From: Opisthocomus hoazin
Lineage: Eukaryota > Chordata > Aves > Opisthocomiformes > Opisthocomidae
DNA length: 64,000 bases
Assembly (NCBI RefSeq): GCF_030867145.1
Contig: NC_134428.1
Coordinates: forward strand, 20,935,537-20,999,536
Reading direction: 5' to 3'
In this document: piece by piece, positions 1-14,400 of the stretch
Position numbering within the stretch: position 1 is the stretch's first letter
Layout: each line of letters starts with the position of its first letter
Program-made: the position numbers and the translations under genes
Notes under the pieces: model-generated
Databases searched by the model: none
What the model saw: the letters and a program-made list of their open reading frames with translations, nothing else
Told to the model about the DNA's origin: nothing

Positions 1-3000
1 CTTATGATAACATTACATCTTCAGGCACACCTTTGAGCTGGACCAGCTTTAGGATTGGACCGTCTCAGGTGTGTTGCTTCAACTTTTTTTTTCCAGAACG
101 GTGTTGGGATGGCAGAACAGATCCAGATTCAAGCAAGAGAAGGGATGTGTCAGATAACCCCTTAGGTGCAGTGAAGCTTTAGTTCAGGTAATGATAGTGG
201 TCCTTAAAATACTGTCAGCTGAAGATAGCTGTGTACCCACCACACCCGACTTTTCTTGTGGGTGGAATAAGAGCTGGCTAAACCAGCTTCTTACCCTTTG
301 AAGAGTCCTTTGTTCACAATTTTGAATTTAAGGTAGACAAATGGAACAATGTAGGTATTTGTCTTAAATCTGTTGCCCTGTAGTGAATCGAAATTGTGTT
401 GTATTCTTGCACATGAATCCAAATATGCATTCCCTGTTTTGTCTGTGGGCCTGCAAAGTCTTTTGTGAGAAGTGGTTATTAAAAAATGACTAATGGAGCC
501 TAAAAAATTACTGTTCTGTGTATTTTTTTTTTCTTGTAGGGTTCTGTGGAAATGTCCTTGTGGGACATGCTTTCATTTTATATTCATGGAAAATGTAAGA
601 TATGTGATTATACGGTAAATAAGAAATCTACATGGTTTTTTACTGTAATATCAGATTTTTAAATTCCTTCTTTCAATCCTTACAATTATTGTGGGTATAG
701 CAGATGTTCACTGCATGTGTCCTAAATCCTAGGTGGGTGATTACTTATCCACAACTTCAGTGTATTGTCAGCTGCCTGGAGAACGGCTTACTCATGAAAG
801 AATATGTTGAGATCCGGTATATACTAGGAAGCTAACTTGCAGCACTCATCTGTGGTGTTCTCTTAGGGATCTGTAGCAGTCTGGGTCAGCTTTGCAGGAA
901 AAAGTTAAAGGAGGGGAACGTGGTCCATTACTTTTGGTAATAACCCACTTTTAGTCTGTATGGTAGAAAATACTGTCTATGGAGTGATTCCCAATACCCT
1001 CTGCTATACTTTTGAAAAAAGTCAGTTTTCTGCTGTGTGTTCCTTCTACTTCTTTGCCTCCTTATTTGTTCCAAACAGTGCTCTTAAAGTTGTCATCATC
1101 TGTGATTGTGATTATTGGGACTGGTGCATCTATCTTCCTGTCAAGTTTTTTGCTCATCCTCTGTGGTTTTCTGCTATCAGAATATCTGTTGTTAACTCTG
1201 GGGGTCTTTATGAACTTTTCCCGTGCTTGACTTTTTATTTTCCCAATTTTCAGTCTGCTGCTCTCCAGTAAGGACTGTCTTCTACCTTGTGTCTTAAACA
1301 TTCGCTTCTAGCAAGTCCTCCTGCTCTTCACTGAGCTTTGTTATACACTCTTCACTGAATATGTGACCTGCTTTGAAGCATGAATGTGGTCTTAGCCATT
1401 TTTGAATAGTTGCTATAAATGGGATAAGTTTGTGGGTATAATCTAAAGTGTGTGGAGTAAGTAATGATGTAACATAGAGGATTATTCCTCTAAACTCTTC
1501 AGCTTTCTTTAGTTGCTACCATTAAGTGCAAGTTTTCACAATTTCCGGGTCTGTTTTTATTATACAAGTTAGCATGTTTTAACTCTCTATTTGTAGTTCC
1601 TACATGTATGTGGAGAGCGTCTTTTTGAGTAGTAAGTACTACCAACAGCTTCTGTGAGTACAACATAATCTTGGTGGTGATAGCATCTGTTTATGCATAA
1701 ACTTTCATGAAGCATATTGCCCCAAATCAGTGGAAAGCTTCACATGTAATGGCCTGTTGAAGCTTAAAGTTATAGAAGGCCAAGGCTTTTTGGTAGTTTG
1801 AAATTCAAAGTAAGCGTATTTCTGCACTGCTAGAGATCTTTCCAGCACTGTTTATGGGCAGAATAATTTTAGAATTCCAAAACTAGCAAAATTCTGTAAA
1901 AATGTCTGCAAAATATCTAAATGTGATTCTCAACACATCTAAAGCCCTTTTTCGTTTGTTCTCATATTTTAAATGTTCCTACACGTTTGGATTTTTTTTT
2001 TCCTCCTAGTCTGTGAATGCTATATACAGTCTGACTGTCCAGATGTTATCTTTATATTCTAATTTAGAACTATAGTGGCATGCACTTATTTTCTGTTTAG
2101 TCTTGCATTTTATAGTGGCCTTCACATAAGCTTGAAATTTACTGCAGATATGTATCTTTCCTATGTGTATGGCATGTGTGAAACTGCCATTCATTTCAGC
2201 ACATTTGGCTTTTTTATATTAGCAGAATGTCTATTCTGGTCCATTTAAGTTCACAAAACTAAAAGTGTCAATAAAACGGAAATAATCTGCCACTTCTAAC
2301 TGATGTTTCTTTAGACTATAATAATGCAATCATGTTAAGTTGCAGGAGCATGACCGATTACACCATGAAACTGTCTGCAATCTAGACAAGAATTAAACTG
2401 TATGTTTGAACAGGATAGCTAGGGATAGTGTGGGATTTTATTCCTGAAAGGGTTTAAAAATAACCTTAGGTTAAAGTTATTTGAGAGATTGTTTGGATAG
2501 CCTTGTCTTTAGTGCTTCTAGTTCAGTCCATTGAGGACTGAATCATTCATGTAGTTTTTCTGACTCTTCTTGGATCTACAGGTTAGTACATTTCTGTAGT
2601 TAGGTCATGTTGATTTGAGAAGTGTGTTTAAATGCGTACGTTACCAATGGGGTTTGGTTGGTAGATACAGAATACCGTAACAGAATTAACTGGAGGAATA
2701 GATAAAAGTTAGATATGTCTGGAATTCTACAGAATATACATCTAGAAGCCTACCACATAAAAGTAATGTGGTGGTGTTGTTGAAGCTCCTAATTTTGTGC
2801 ACAATTTACGGGTATGCTTTGTACCTTTTAACTGCTTTTATGCCAGCATGGTACACAAGCCACAGCTGCAGGGCTGCAGTCCTTCTGAATGGTCTGCCTC
2901 TGTGCATGGGAAATTTCAACGCTGTTGTAAGCAATCTCTTCCCAGTAGAAAGAAACTTGAAGCTGAGAGTGCAGAGACTTAACAAACCATCTCATCAGCA

Positions 3001-3729
3001 AGGACTCTCAAAGTTTGTAGGATGATACAGGGAAGGGGTTTAGTATGATTGAAGAACATATAGTGTATGAAAAGGTGTGTGCTTGTGTTCACTTGCTGCA
3101 TGCTTAAATATGACTTTAAGTGTCTCGTCTTAGACCTTCATTTTTGTCTTTTTAATTAAAGGCTTAGACGGCGTGAGTTCTCAAACATAATTATAATGAT
3201 GCAAAGACATGGAGAGCTTCCAGCGTGACAGATAGTTTTGAATTATGCTAAAAGTCTTGTAGTATGGGAGGGATGTGTGTGCGCTATATTTCTTTTTGTC
3301 AGAGTAATACAGTTAGAATTTGAGCAAGGCCACTAGTCAGAGCTTTAGTAGTAAATCTTATAGTTGTCTGCTCTGTCATCAATTTTGAGGACTTCATGAG
3401 CCAGTTCCAACTCATGAAACGAGCTAACAGGTCAAGTGTTGATGTCCTCAATGTAAGATATTTCTTCAAGAAAGACTTCAAGAGATAACTGCTTCAGGTT
3501 TGTCAAGAAACTTCGTAATCATGCTTCTCAGCGAGGAAGTATTGTTGGAGCGTTGTGTATCTGGCAGAGTGTTCATTCACTACCAAGTTTCTTAAATGAT
3601 TCTTGAATAATTTTCTTGAAATTTGAAATATTCTTCTTCCCTTACTATCACTATTGTTTTCATCTTTCTGTCTTCCTCCTCAATGATGTAGACTGGTGCC
3701 ATGGTTTCTTATGTGCTTTTTCTTTGCAG
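1..3729 (+). other. EIF3B: EIF3B intron 1 (3' part)
   Basis: No coding segment was recognised here. The short open frames lack splice context and family resemblance. The stretch ends in a pyrimidine-rich acceptor (TTTTTCTTTGCAG) at 3717-3729, directly before the first recognisable EIF3B exon. In mammals the residues just upstream of this junction belong to the acidic N-terminal region encoded by exon 1, so the DNA is interpreted as intron 1 with its donor outside the window. It is AT-rich with T-runs, and no transposon was identified in it. Confidence 0.8.
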
Positions 3730-5485
3730 AATTACTTGGTGATGTACTGAAGGATCAGCCGCAGGAAGCGGATGGAATTGACTCAGTAATCGTCGTGGAT
3801 AATGTTCCCCAGGTTGGACCAGACCGACTTGAGAAACTGAAGAATGTAATCCACAAAATATTTTCCAAGTTTGGTAAAATTATAAATGAATTTTATCCAG
3901 AAGCAGATGGGAAGACAAAAGGGTAAGTCATGATAACTCCTACTGGAATAGGATTGAAACACTGCTCTGACCTAATCGTGATTATTAGTGTCAATACTTC
4001 ATGGCCGATTTTTATGGTGACCTTGTAGTCATGCTCATCACTTTCTTCTGCCTTAGTCTGTACAATCCTGCCATCTAGTCTCAGTGACAAGCGAAAGTTC
4101 CCGGTGGAGCTGAGAAGCTTAATAGCTCATTAAGCTACAGTGTGGGGGGGAATTAATTATGGAAACAGTTTAGATGGGTTTGTAAGACAAATTTATGTGC
4201 AGTACTAAATGAGGGGGTTTTGTTCATTTGCTGCCATGGCTAACAAATAGGTTAAAGGTACATTTTAGTTAAAAAAATTAGTAGCAGTGGATGTACTGTT
4301 CATTGCAAAATGGACTGTCAATATTGTGTCTCTGGTTGCCAGTGCTTACGCTTACATTAGTGACTCTAATTTACCGAAGTCCAGCAGCACTTTCCAGGAC
4401 CCTTTTCCCTTTTACCAACTTCTGATCCATGTTCCTGGTTAACTGTAGCATCTGAAATTGAGAAAAAAATTAACCATAAGCGATCAAGCCCAAAGGAAGA
4501 GGGCAAGGGAAAGAAAGTTTTAGGGAGAGAAACCAGGCAAAAAATCAATCTGATAGGAGGTTTTACGAAACCTTGTTACTGTGATTGGAGTAGCATATAT
4601 TCCTGAGTTTGAGAGGAATGCATAGTTTTGAAAGCAGAAACAAAGTGGGTTTTCTGGAGTGGAGGGATCTTTGGTTCTGTAAAGTCAGGGTGAGAAGCAT
4701 GAGAAAATTATTCCATCTCTCTGTGTTCATGCCTGTTTCTGAGACAGTGTCTGCCGGTCTTCAGGATTAAGACTGCTGGGCTAGAAGCTAGATTGTATTG
4801 GCGGTAAGGAGGAAGCTGAGTTATGTTCAATGTAACTGAAAAACAAGAGTGGTGCTTTGAGATGCCTGTGACAGCAAGATTTACAATTTGTAAACATGAT
4901 CTGTCACTCAGCTGGAAAGAGCTGCATACTTAACCTGCCGGTTACTAGCTCTCGTTGTTGTTCTGTGTTGCACTGAACTTGCGTTCATCACTTAGTGTAG
5001 CCCATTTACAGAGAGGATATCAATTTAATTCAGGTCAAGCCCATACAGTTAAAAAGTGTGTATGTGTCTGTGACTGAAACGGAGATTAATTGCCTTTGGC
5101 CCTAATTGGTTAGGGACAAGACAAGAAGTTATTTCTTTTTTATTTATTTTATTTTTTTATCATGAGCCTGGCATGTAGTCAACAATGACTTCCTACTTTT
5201 GTCTTCCTTCATTGCAGGTACATCTTCCTGGAGTACATGTCTCCGTCTCATGCCGTGGATGCTGTGAAGAACGCAGATGGATACAAACTGGATAAACAGC
5301 ATACTTTCAGAGTCAACCTTTTCACAGACTTTGATAAGTGAGTGCAGCTATCGTGTGTACCTGTAGATCTTAGGATTCTAATCAAGAGTGCCTCCACGGA
5401 GTGTAACCAATCACATTGCTGTTTCAGGTACATGACAATCAGTGATGAATGGGAAATCCCTGAGAAACAGCCATTCAAGGATTTG
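3730..5485 (+). CDS. EIF3B: EIF3B RNA-recognition-motif exons
   Basis: Exons 3730-3922, 5218-5337 and 5428-5485 encode the single N-terminal RRM. The RNP2-like strand reads [13 protein letters not shown] and the RNP1-like strand GYIFLEYM, followed by the conserved [20 protein letters not shown] segment. In eIF3b this non-canonical RRM acts mainly as a protein docking site, for eIF3j and eIF3a, rather than as a strong RNA binder. Glycine and tyrosine codons are split across the junctions (GG|G TAC and AA|G TAC), which fixes the splice sites. Confidence 0.95.
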
Positions 5486-8400
5486 GTAAGGGTTTTTAAA
5501 AAAAAAAAAAAAATGAAAGAATATTCAGCATAATATGAAATGATTATTTCATTGCTGGAGTGTTCATGTGAAAATAGAAACAATGTGTTAATAGTATTGT
5601 TACAAGTAGCAGTAATGATCACCTGCACCTGTTCCTTCATGCTCCCTGTCAGGGGCGGACAGGAAGATGTTCTGCTTAGTAGTTCCTCATCGGGTAAAAC
5701 TTGCACAAGTAATTTAAAAACGGAATTTTGAAAGCATTTTCTTACATTTTTAAATGTTTGAGACAAAATTCTGTGTTTGTTACCACTAGCTTTGTAAAAA
5801 GCCCTGTGGAGGAAGTGATAGTTTTTTTTGAAAAAAAAAAACTGTACTCAAAAAAGTCACTTAAGGAGTGTTAAACATCATCAAACCACCGTGAAGGTCC
5901 ACCTTTTTATGATCTGTTCTCTTAGCCTCCAGTAACCAGTACTTTTGAATTATTTAATTTCACTTCATAAACTTGTTTTCAATCGTAAGACTCCAAAGGT
6001 GCATGCTCTGTGTAAGACTGACTTCCACCTGCCAGGTAGATATTAATTTGGGAATCTTATCCTCTTAGCCTTTGACTCACTAATAATCTCTTTGCTTCTG
6101 TATTTCTTAGGGGAATCTCCGCTACTGGTTGGAAGATCCTGATTGTAGGGATCAGTACAGTGTGATCTTTGAGTCAGGAGACCGGACGTCCATTTTTTGG
6201 AATGATATCAAGGAACCTGTTCAAATTGAGGACAGAGCAGTGAGTGTCCTGGAAGTGCTGTACATTGCAGATACACTGTCAGTCTCATTCGTATTATGAC
6301 ATTTCATGTTTTTCTCTTTTTTAAATATTTTTTCCTCTATTGATGAAATACTTTTTTTCTTCCTTTTGAAGAGTGGTGAAATTGCATCCTTTAGAATTAG
6401 ACTTAGCTGCTTAGTAAAAAAATATATGGACTTGTTTGTGGTGGGTTTTTTTCTAAACTGGTCCACGATGCCTATTAGTTTCCTTCATCTGTATATTATA
6501 GGTGATTCAGAAAGACCTGAAAATGCAAAGTCAGAGTTGGAGGAGTACTGTTCATTAGGGCTGACTATGTGCTGAAGTATGCTGCTTCGGATCGCTTTTG
6601 TGCTGACCGCGGAGGTGCTAAAGAGGAATAGCTGGTTTGGTAACAGCATGTAAAAGGGAGAGTTAGCGTACCTGTCTGGTGCGGGCAGTTGACTTGCTGA
6701 GAACTGTTGGTACCCAGAAGCATTTTCTTTAATAACCAGTACGCATTATGGTAGAAAGAGCTTGGCTCTGGGATGATGAGTAATTTTGGTTGTCTCCATG
6801 GTCACTGGCTGTCGTCTGTATTGCTGAAACCTCTCTAACTTAGCTGTTAGAGACCTGCTTTGTAGGTCAAGAACTGTACTGTTGTTAAGAAATTTTAAGT
6901 ACTTACCCTTACTTCTGAGAAGAGTATGTTCTTACCAGGGCTGAAAGACAACAAGGAAACCCAGGCCTGTTAGGTGGGTTTAATTGTTACTATACAAAGG
7001 CTGTCACTGTACCTGGAAAATGTTTTTGGTGATCAGTAAGTTGAAAAGGTCTCAAATGATAGTTTTTAACCTGAAGAATTAATACTGTGCGTTATGTGCA
7101 TGAAGTTACCTTCAAGTAGTTGTGGAATTTATCACCAATTCTGAGATCTTCTTTTAGTAAATAGATTTGCAAAATGTGATGCTACAAGCCACACATTAAT
7201 TCTTTCCCCTTAAGGAATCCATCATGAAATTAAACCATTGTGTATACTTTTTTTTTTTTTTAAATCCAGCGATGGACAGAAACCTATGTACGTTGGTCCC
7301 CAAAGGGTACGTACTTGGCTACGTTCCACCAGAGAGGCATCGCACTTTGGGGTGGAGAGAAGTTCAAGCAGATTCAAAGGTTTAGTCACCAGGGAGTGCA
7401 GCTTATCGACTTCTCACCCTGTGAAAGGTATGGAGTGGGACGTTGGTTTGGGCTAAGGGATCACAAGCACACACATTCTGGCTGCTGTGCTTTCAACTCT
7501 CATGTGGTTGGGGCCTTCCGTTCTCCTCTGCCGTTGGAAGTACTGCTTTTCATGCGTAAATCTTTCTTAGAATGAGTGAAACTCTGCCTGACTTTTCTTT
7601 GACTTCAGGAAAGATACTTAACATAATCTGAATAATTGGTCTACAAAACTGAGCTGACAAGTTTCCTCAAAGACGTTACTGTCCCAAGGGAGAAGACCAT
7701 ATTTTTTCCTCTTTAGTTGGATGGGGTGTCTGTAGCATTAAATTTCTTGTTTTCTGAAAAGTTTCAGTTGAGTAGCATCCTCCAAATCTGTAGCACTAAA
7801 ATTAATTCCTTAAACCTCCTTTAACTTTAAAGAGCTGTTTAGAGAATGCTATAATAATTTCAGGACTGAGGTGCATCTTGTTTTGCTAGTTTTCAAGTAG
7901 CGTATTTGAAAGCAATATATTAGATACTACGTTTTATTGTATTAAAGAGAGATTATTTGTCTTTAAATGGAGAAGTCTACCATACCTATAGTTCACGTTG
8001 ACTACGGTCAATGGATTTATATTCAGTTCAAAGCCAATGATGTTCTTGTGGCAAAACTACATAGTAGGTAACAGTATATTTGGTGAGATCCCTTCTCCCC
8101 TAACATCAATATGGGAAGACTTGCACATAAATCTAAAGTCTTTACAGCCAGAGGGATGCCAAGGAAATACTGTGTCTTGGAAGGTTTCTCCTGCTTTATT
8201 ATACTGTTCTTACTTTTCTCTCCTCTCCAGAAAATCTCATTAGAGAAACTGCTGTTTGAAAGTGCATTGTATTTAAATATTATTTGGGTGAAAGTCTGCG
8301 TGTACTAAAATATTCGATGAAGTTTTGATAGTGAAATTGATCTTTTCTTTTGTAGATATTTAGTGACCTTCAGCCCTTTGATGGACACGCAGGATGACCC

Positions 8401-11400
8401 TCAGGCTATTATCATCTGGGATATTCTGACTGGGCAAAAGAAGCGAGGATTCCACTGTGAAAACTCAGCTCACTGGCCTATTTTTAAGTAGGTTGAGAAA
8501 CAGAATTAGAGAGAGCGCATTAGTCCCAGGCTTTATTTAATAAAAAGGCAGTTCCAACCTAATATTCTTTTTTTTCTTTTTATTTGCTTAGGTGGAGTCA
8601 TGATGGTAAATTCTTTGCTCGAATGACTTCAGATACCCTCAGCATCTATGAAACACCTGTAAGTTCTTGCTTTTTTTCGCATGACACTTAACTCCATTTC
8701 AATATCAGTCTTACCTATGGTGTCTGTTTTAAAGGGTACATGTTAATAGTAGACTCTAGAGCTGGACTTAAAAGGGGAGAAATCCATTTGCTTTTGTCTT
8801 GTTCTTTCCTGGGTGAAAAACTTTAGCTGACAGTAGATTTCACACCACATTTCTCGAAGGACTAGACAGCTCAATATACTGCTTATAAGAGTCAACAGGA
8901 TCAAGGTTATGTGATGCCTCCTGGCTCTCAGTAGCAGGTGAGTGCCAAAGTACCCAAAACACACTATAAATTGCAGCCTAATCTAGTCCGTTTTGCTTTT
9001 TCATTATAATTCAGGCTGCTGTACTCATAAATTTTGTACAGCAATTTCTATTTTATTGGTGATTGTGGTATACATATGTTCATAATAAAGAATAGGAATA
9101 CAGGATCTTGGAGAACTGTACACAATTTCTTAGTTTGTGTGCTCTACTAAGAAGAGTAGAAGGTGCATGTATAAATATAAGGATGTTACTAACTTGAAAA
9201 TTCGCTTTCTCTTCTTCTAGTCTATGGGTTTGTTGGACAAGAAAAGCTTAAAAATCACTGGGATAAGGTGAGCCTATTCCCTTTAGAGATAACTGCCCTC
9301 TTTAGTTGGAATCTGTATGTCTGGGGCTTTGTTATGGCGAGAGGAATTTTTAGACTATTGACTAGAGCAAATGGCCTCATATGCTGAAGTGGTCAAATTA
9401 GACAAACTGGCAAAAAGGAATGGAAAATTCTCCATTTATTGATGTCCACAGTTGACAGCTTGTTTGCTTTGAAATCCTCTTTGTGGTACTGCTTAATCCA
9501 GAGCCTAGCTTGGGAGTCCTGCTACTTGCCTACAAAACTGCTGGAAATGCAGTTTGTTAGGGAATATTGCCATAACTAGATTGTATGCTGGCTGAAACCA
9601 GTGTGCTGTGTAGTGCCTGTTGGCAAGGAACGAGTTTGGGTTTGTGTGTGTCTGCACAATAGGTATGGACTCCTGTGAGAGCTTTTGAGCTACCTCTGTA
9701 GAGTAACAAGAAAATAAAGTGTACCCAGGTGCAAAAAGATTGTCTCCAGTGTAACTTAATAGGGTTTTTTTTGTTCATTGGTTTAATCATCCTGTTTCTT
9801 AGATCTTCGGTGGTTACACTGAGAGTAAGCCCTACTCTTTACTGAAATGTACTGTTTTGATAACTTTGGTCATGTAGCAAGTTTAAACAGCAGTTTAAAA
9901 ACCTGTTTTATTATGAAATTGTCCTCAGTTGCTTGTCTGTATCTGTCTTTATTATTGAAAGTTGATATTTGTCTGCAACATTCACATACAATGATGAAGA
10001 TGGTTTCTGCCTGTGGTACCTTCAACTGAAAATTAAAATGGCATATTTTTAACTTTATTCCTGTAGAGACTTCTCATGGTCTCCAGGTGGTAACATAATT
10101 GCTTTCTGGGTGCCTGAGGACAAAGACATCCCAGCAAGAGTGACTTTGATGCAGCTGCCTTCTAGACAAGAAATTCGTGTGCGGAATTTGTTCAATGTCG
10201 TAGATTGTAAACTACACTGGCAGAAGAACGGGGATTACCTGTGTGTGAAGGTAGACAGGACTCCCAAAGGCACACAGGTGTGTGGATTCTGTTCAGATTC
10301 ATAAAATTTGGTTCTATCTCATGCTGACACCTCGTTTTCTTACAGTACTGTCTTTTAATATAGACAGTGTAAATTACATTATGTCAAAGCTAAGTTTCAT
10401 TTTTCCGTTTGAATTTGAGGCGTGTGGAGAGCAAAGTGTATGTAATGTTTGCGTCTAAGATTTGCTTTGACTTCAGTGGCATCTTGGGCTTGGGCAAGAG
10501 CTGTATGCCTCACCTCTTTCCCTACGCACCGTTAAGCAGTTGAACAACCCATAGGTCATGCTGCACAATGTGCCATATGTCTTAGTTAAATTTCCTAACA
10601 GTCTGAAAAGAAACAAATGCTTTTCTACCGTTCTTCAGTTATTCTTTAACAGGACAGAAACATTTAGAACATGTTTGGCAATGTCTTGTCTTTGTCTGCT
10701 CTCATTAAAGAAATAAATCTTGACTCTGTCTCTCATCGTGCGTCCTGACAGGCTAATTGTGTAGTTGTCATTCTATGCCTAGTGATAAAATTATTGCTCT
10801 TCTGTTTCTGTACTGGATAATGAGCTGATCTTGGCCTTTACAGGGAGTAGTGACCAACTTTGAAATATTCCGAATGAGAGAGAAACAAGTGCCAGTGGAT
10901 GTGGTGGAAATGAAAGGTAATGGCAAGTATTTTCTTACTTTTGATCTTCAATTTTTTGAGTAGACATTTGTGTGTTTCTTAGAAATTCCGGTCAACATGT
11001 GACATAATTAGGAAGTTAATTCTTTTGAGAGGAGCTACAGTATTCATGTTGCAGAGCTTCTCTTGTAAAAATAAGAAATCAAAACTTTTGTTGCTGTTCC
11101 TGCTTGTGACTGACTTGAAAAAGTACAGAACTGTTACTAATAAAGATGGTATGGCTGACAACATGAGTGTATTGTGTAAAAGATGAGAGACTTTGGAGCT
11201 ATTGTTTGACTGTAAACACTACCCATAATTCCCTGCATTTGCCTTATCAACCCGTGTTTTAAAAGGTAATCTGTATAGCAGAGTCTGACTGATGGGTTCC
11301 CTTGCTTCAGCGTTCTGGTTTTCCTTGGTAACTGCTTGAAATCAAAGCTTGGTATTGTCTTTTGATAAAGTTTTGACACTTTTTTTTAACAGAAAGCATC

Positions 11401-14400
11401 ATAGCCTTTGCTTGGGAACCAAACGGAAGCAAGTTTGCTGTGTTGCATGGCGAAACTCCACGAATTTCAGTTTCCTTTTACCATGTTAAAAACAATGGGA
11501 AAATAGAACTCATAAGTAAGTGACTGAAAAACAGATGAATGGTGCAGATACTAAGTATTTTGCATGGCAATAGATGCAGTAAACTCAAAATTGTGGCCAT
11601 TTGTGGTGGATAGTACGGCAATAGGTGCTATGTCTGACATAGTATTCTAGAAATCTAATTTTCTGGTGGCAGCTAAACCATCTTCACTTTGAATCAGTCC
11701 AGGGACTGGGAATAAAAGGCCTACGAGCCAGAACAATTTTGTGGCCTTGGAAAGTTCATGCAAGGTGATAGCACAGACTTTGCTCACTGTAGATAAAATT
11801 TATTCCCAAGTTAGGTGTTGGGATCTTCTGATCTGTTTCTCTTCTTTCTTCTGCTACCTTGGATGTTCTGGTGCTACTGGGTTATGTCTTTAGAAGTATG
11901 GATTTAAGGACTGTTGCTAGGACTTGCTTGCAAGTTCAGAAATGTCTTCAGGAATGGGTGGAGTTGACTGCTTGTAAGCTATTTGTGTTGAATTGAGATA
12001 CTTTTCTGAATTTGCCGTGTTTCTTTCCAGAAACGTTTGACAAACAGCAGGCAAACACGATATTCTGGAGTCCTCAAGGGCAATTTGTAGTGTTGGCTGG
12101 CCTCAGAAGGTGAGTATCTACACAGCTTACGGAAAAACACATTCATTTTAAGGATGAAAAAGGCTGGAGTATCTCATCAAGAACTTTTTTGGTGTCTTTG
12201 TGAATGTTGCATTGCTGTGTAATCCTGGTATAGCTTTGCAAGAGCAAAGGAAGAGATGCAACTTCATGATGCAGCTTAGTTCTTTGTGTAATTTTTTACT
12301 TGCTATTTTTGCCACATCAAATGAAGAATACATTTTTCAACAGAAAAGTGGATGCTAAGAAACACTTTTCAGCTATTCAAGTTAAATACTGACTCTCAAC
12401 TAACGCAGTTTGCACTGTGCATATGGACTTACAGTGCATTTGGTTTTGTCATAGCTTTGTGCATCCTCATGGACCATACCTCTTAATGGCAAAGCTGTTT
12501 TGTAAGAGTTATCAAGAAAGTTTCACATTAGAGCAAGTGAAAATGATTTTTATTAATCGGTTGAGTAGTATTTGCTTTTACATGCTTTCAGACAAGTGCT
12601 GTTCATCCTAGAGATCTATTTTTTTTTTAATCTTGTCTTCACTACTTACATATGTCTAAGCATATGACTCAAACTTTGGCTGTAACTTGCCTATAGTATG
12701 TTTTCACTGACTTTAAGAACAGAAAGAAAACAGGCTAAGGGTCGCTGAACATAGAAACAAAACTGTCATTCTTGGATTTTTGTTTTTATTCATTGCATGG
12801 CTTTGTAGCCACAGAGACTGGTATGAGCGTGTCTCTTGGTTGCTGTGAAAGTTTATCAGTGTAGTGAGGAGCTGTAAAGATGCAGCTTTTGAAATGCATT
12901 TTAAAAAAACAGGCTGTACTAGTGTGTAAAACAGTCTGTCTTGTTTCATCTTTGCAGCATGAATGGTGCCTTAGCATTTGTTGATACATCTGACTGCACC
13001 ATGATGAATATTGCTGAGCATTATACAGCTTCAGATGTGGAATGGGATCCTACAGGCAGATACATTGTGACTTCTGTGTCTTGGTGGAGCCACAAGGTAC
13101 TAATGCTTGCTTTTTTTTTTTCCCCCCTTCCAGAGGTATTGGAAAGGGCTGTTGGTTAGGAAGGGAAAATGGACACCTGTCACTGGTCATATGACTTAAA
13201 ACCTGCACCAAAGTTTCATACATTGATTTCTGAACATCAGTATTAATTTGGGCCGTTAGCTTCACCAGTTGTCCAAAATAAGTCCTGGAGGGGCAGTTCA
13301 TAGGTCTAAACTGAGTGTCCTTTTTCTGAACTTTCATTAAGTCTTTAGTGATTTGAAATTTGATCTGCTTGTGGTCCACACAGAACAGCAGGATTTATTG
13401 CGCCTGTCATTAGTTTTGTGTGGTTCCAGCTACAGCACTGTAATCCTTTCCTGTACAGGTATAGAATCTGAGACCTAAGAGTATGAGGGAATGGCTGGCT
13501 TAGTTTCCAACAGTTGTGATACTCCAGAAGGTCACCTCATGCAAAGCTTCAGTGGAGCAGATATTTTGCTGAGGAATTTGACTTGGGCAAGGAAGGCACA
13601 AACAAAAAGAGCACCCTGGTTCTGTTGTCTAATGGTGCTAATTTTATAAAAAAGACCCTGAAGACAAGGAGTAAGGTCTGCAATGTTAAGGTGCAGCTTA
13701 TCTTGATTGAGATGGTCACTGCTCTTTCAGGTGGATAATGCATATTGGTTATGGACCTTCCAAGGCCGCCTGCTTCAGAAAAACAATAAAGACAGGTTCT
13801 GTCAGCTTCTCTGGAGGCCACGACCAGCTACCTTGCTCAGCGAGGATCAGATAAAGGTAGTGTATTCCACTGACTCTTTCTGCCGACATTGATTTGTTCT
13901 ATAAGCATACTTGGTTTACCTCCTTTTCTTGAGGATGAGGCTTGAACCGTGACAGTTATGCAACTGCTTTTCACCCTGAATTTGTGAAAAAGTGTTGCTG
14001 TGGGAGACCTCACTTCAGGGAATGACAAGAATGACTGTAAATATTATCTGTTCTTTAAGCTCGGAATAGAAATGGGGACCACTTGTTCTTATGGTTAGGG
14101 TACAGTGAAAGGGTATAAAGAATAACAAAATGGAATTTAGCTGTCCAGACTTCACTAACAGCATGTGTACAGAAGCATTTACATGATCTGTAAGCCAGGA
14201 AGAACAACCCAAATTATAGTGAAGGGGATTGCCTAGAAGAGAGATGTTTTTAAAAAATGCATAGCCTGCTCAGGCCTATCGAAGAAGTTCTTGCAGAATA
14301 TGATAGTTGTGACTGCTAGGTTGATATCCTAGTTGAAATAAAGTTCCCTGTTTTACAGCAAATTAAGAAGGACCTGAAGAAATACTCCAAGATATTTGAG

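Noticed and set aside
5248-5766. 172-codon minus-strand ORF
   Set aside because: It lies antisense to EIF3B exons 5218-5337 and 5428-5485 and shows no family resemblance.
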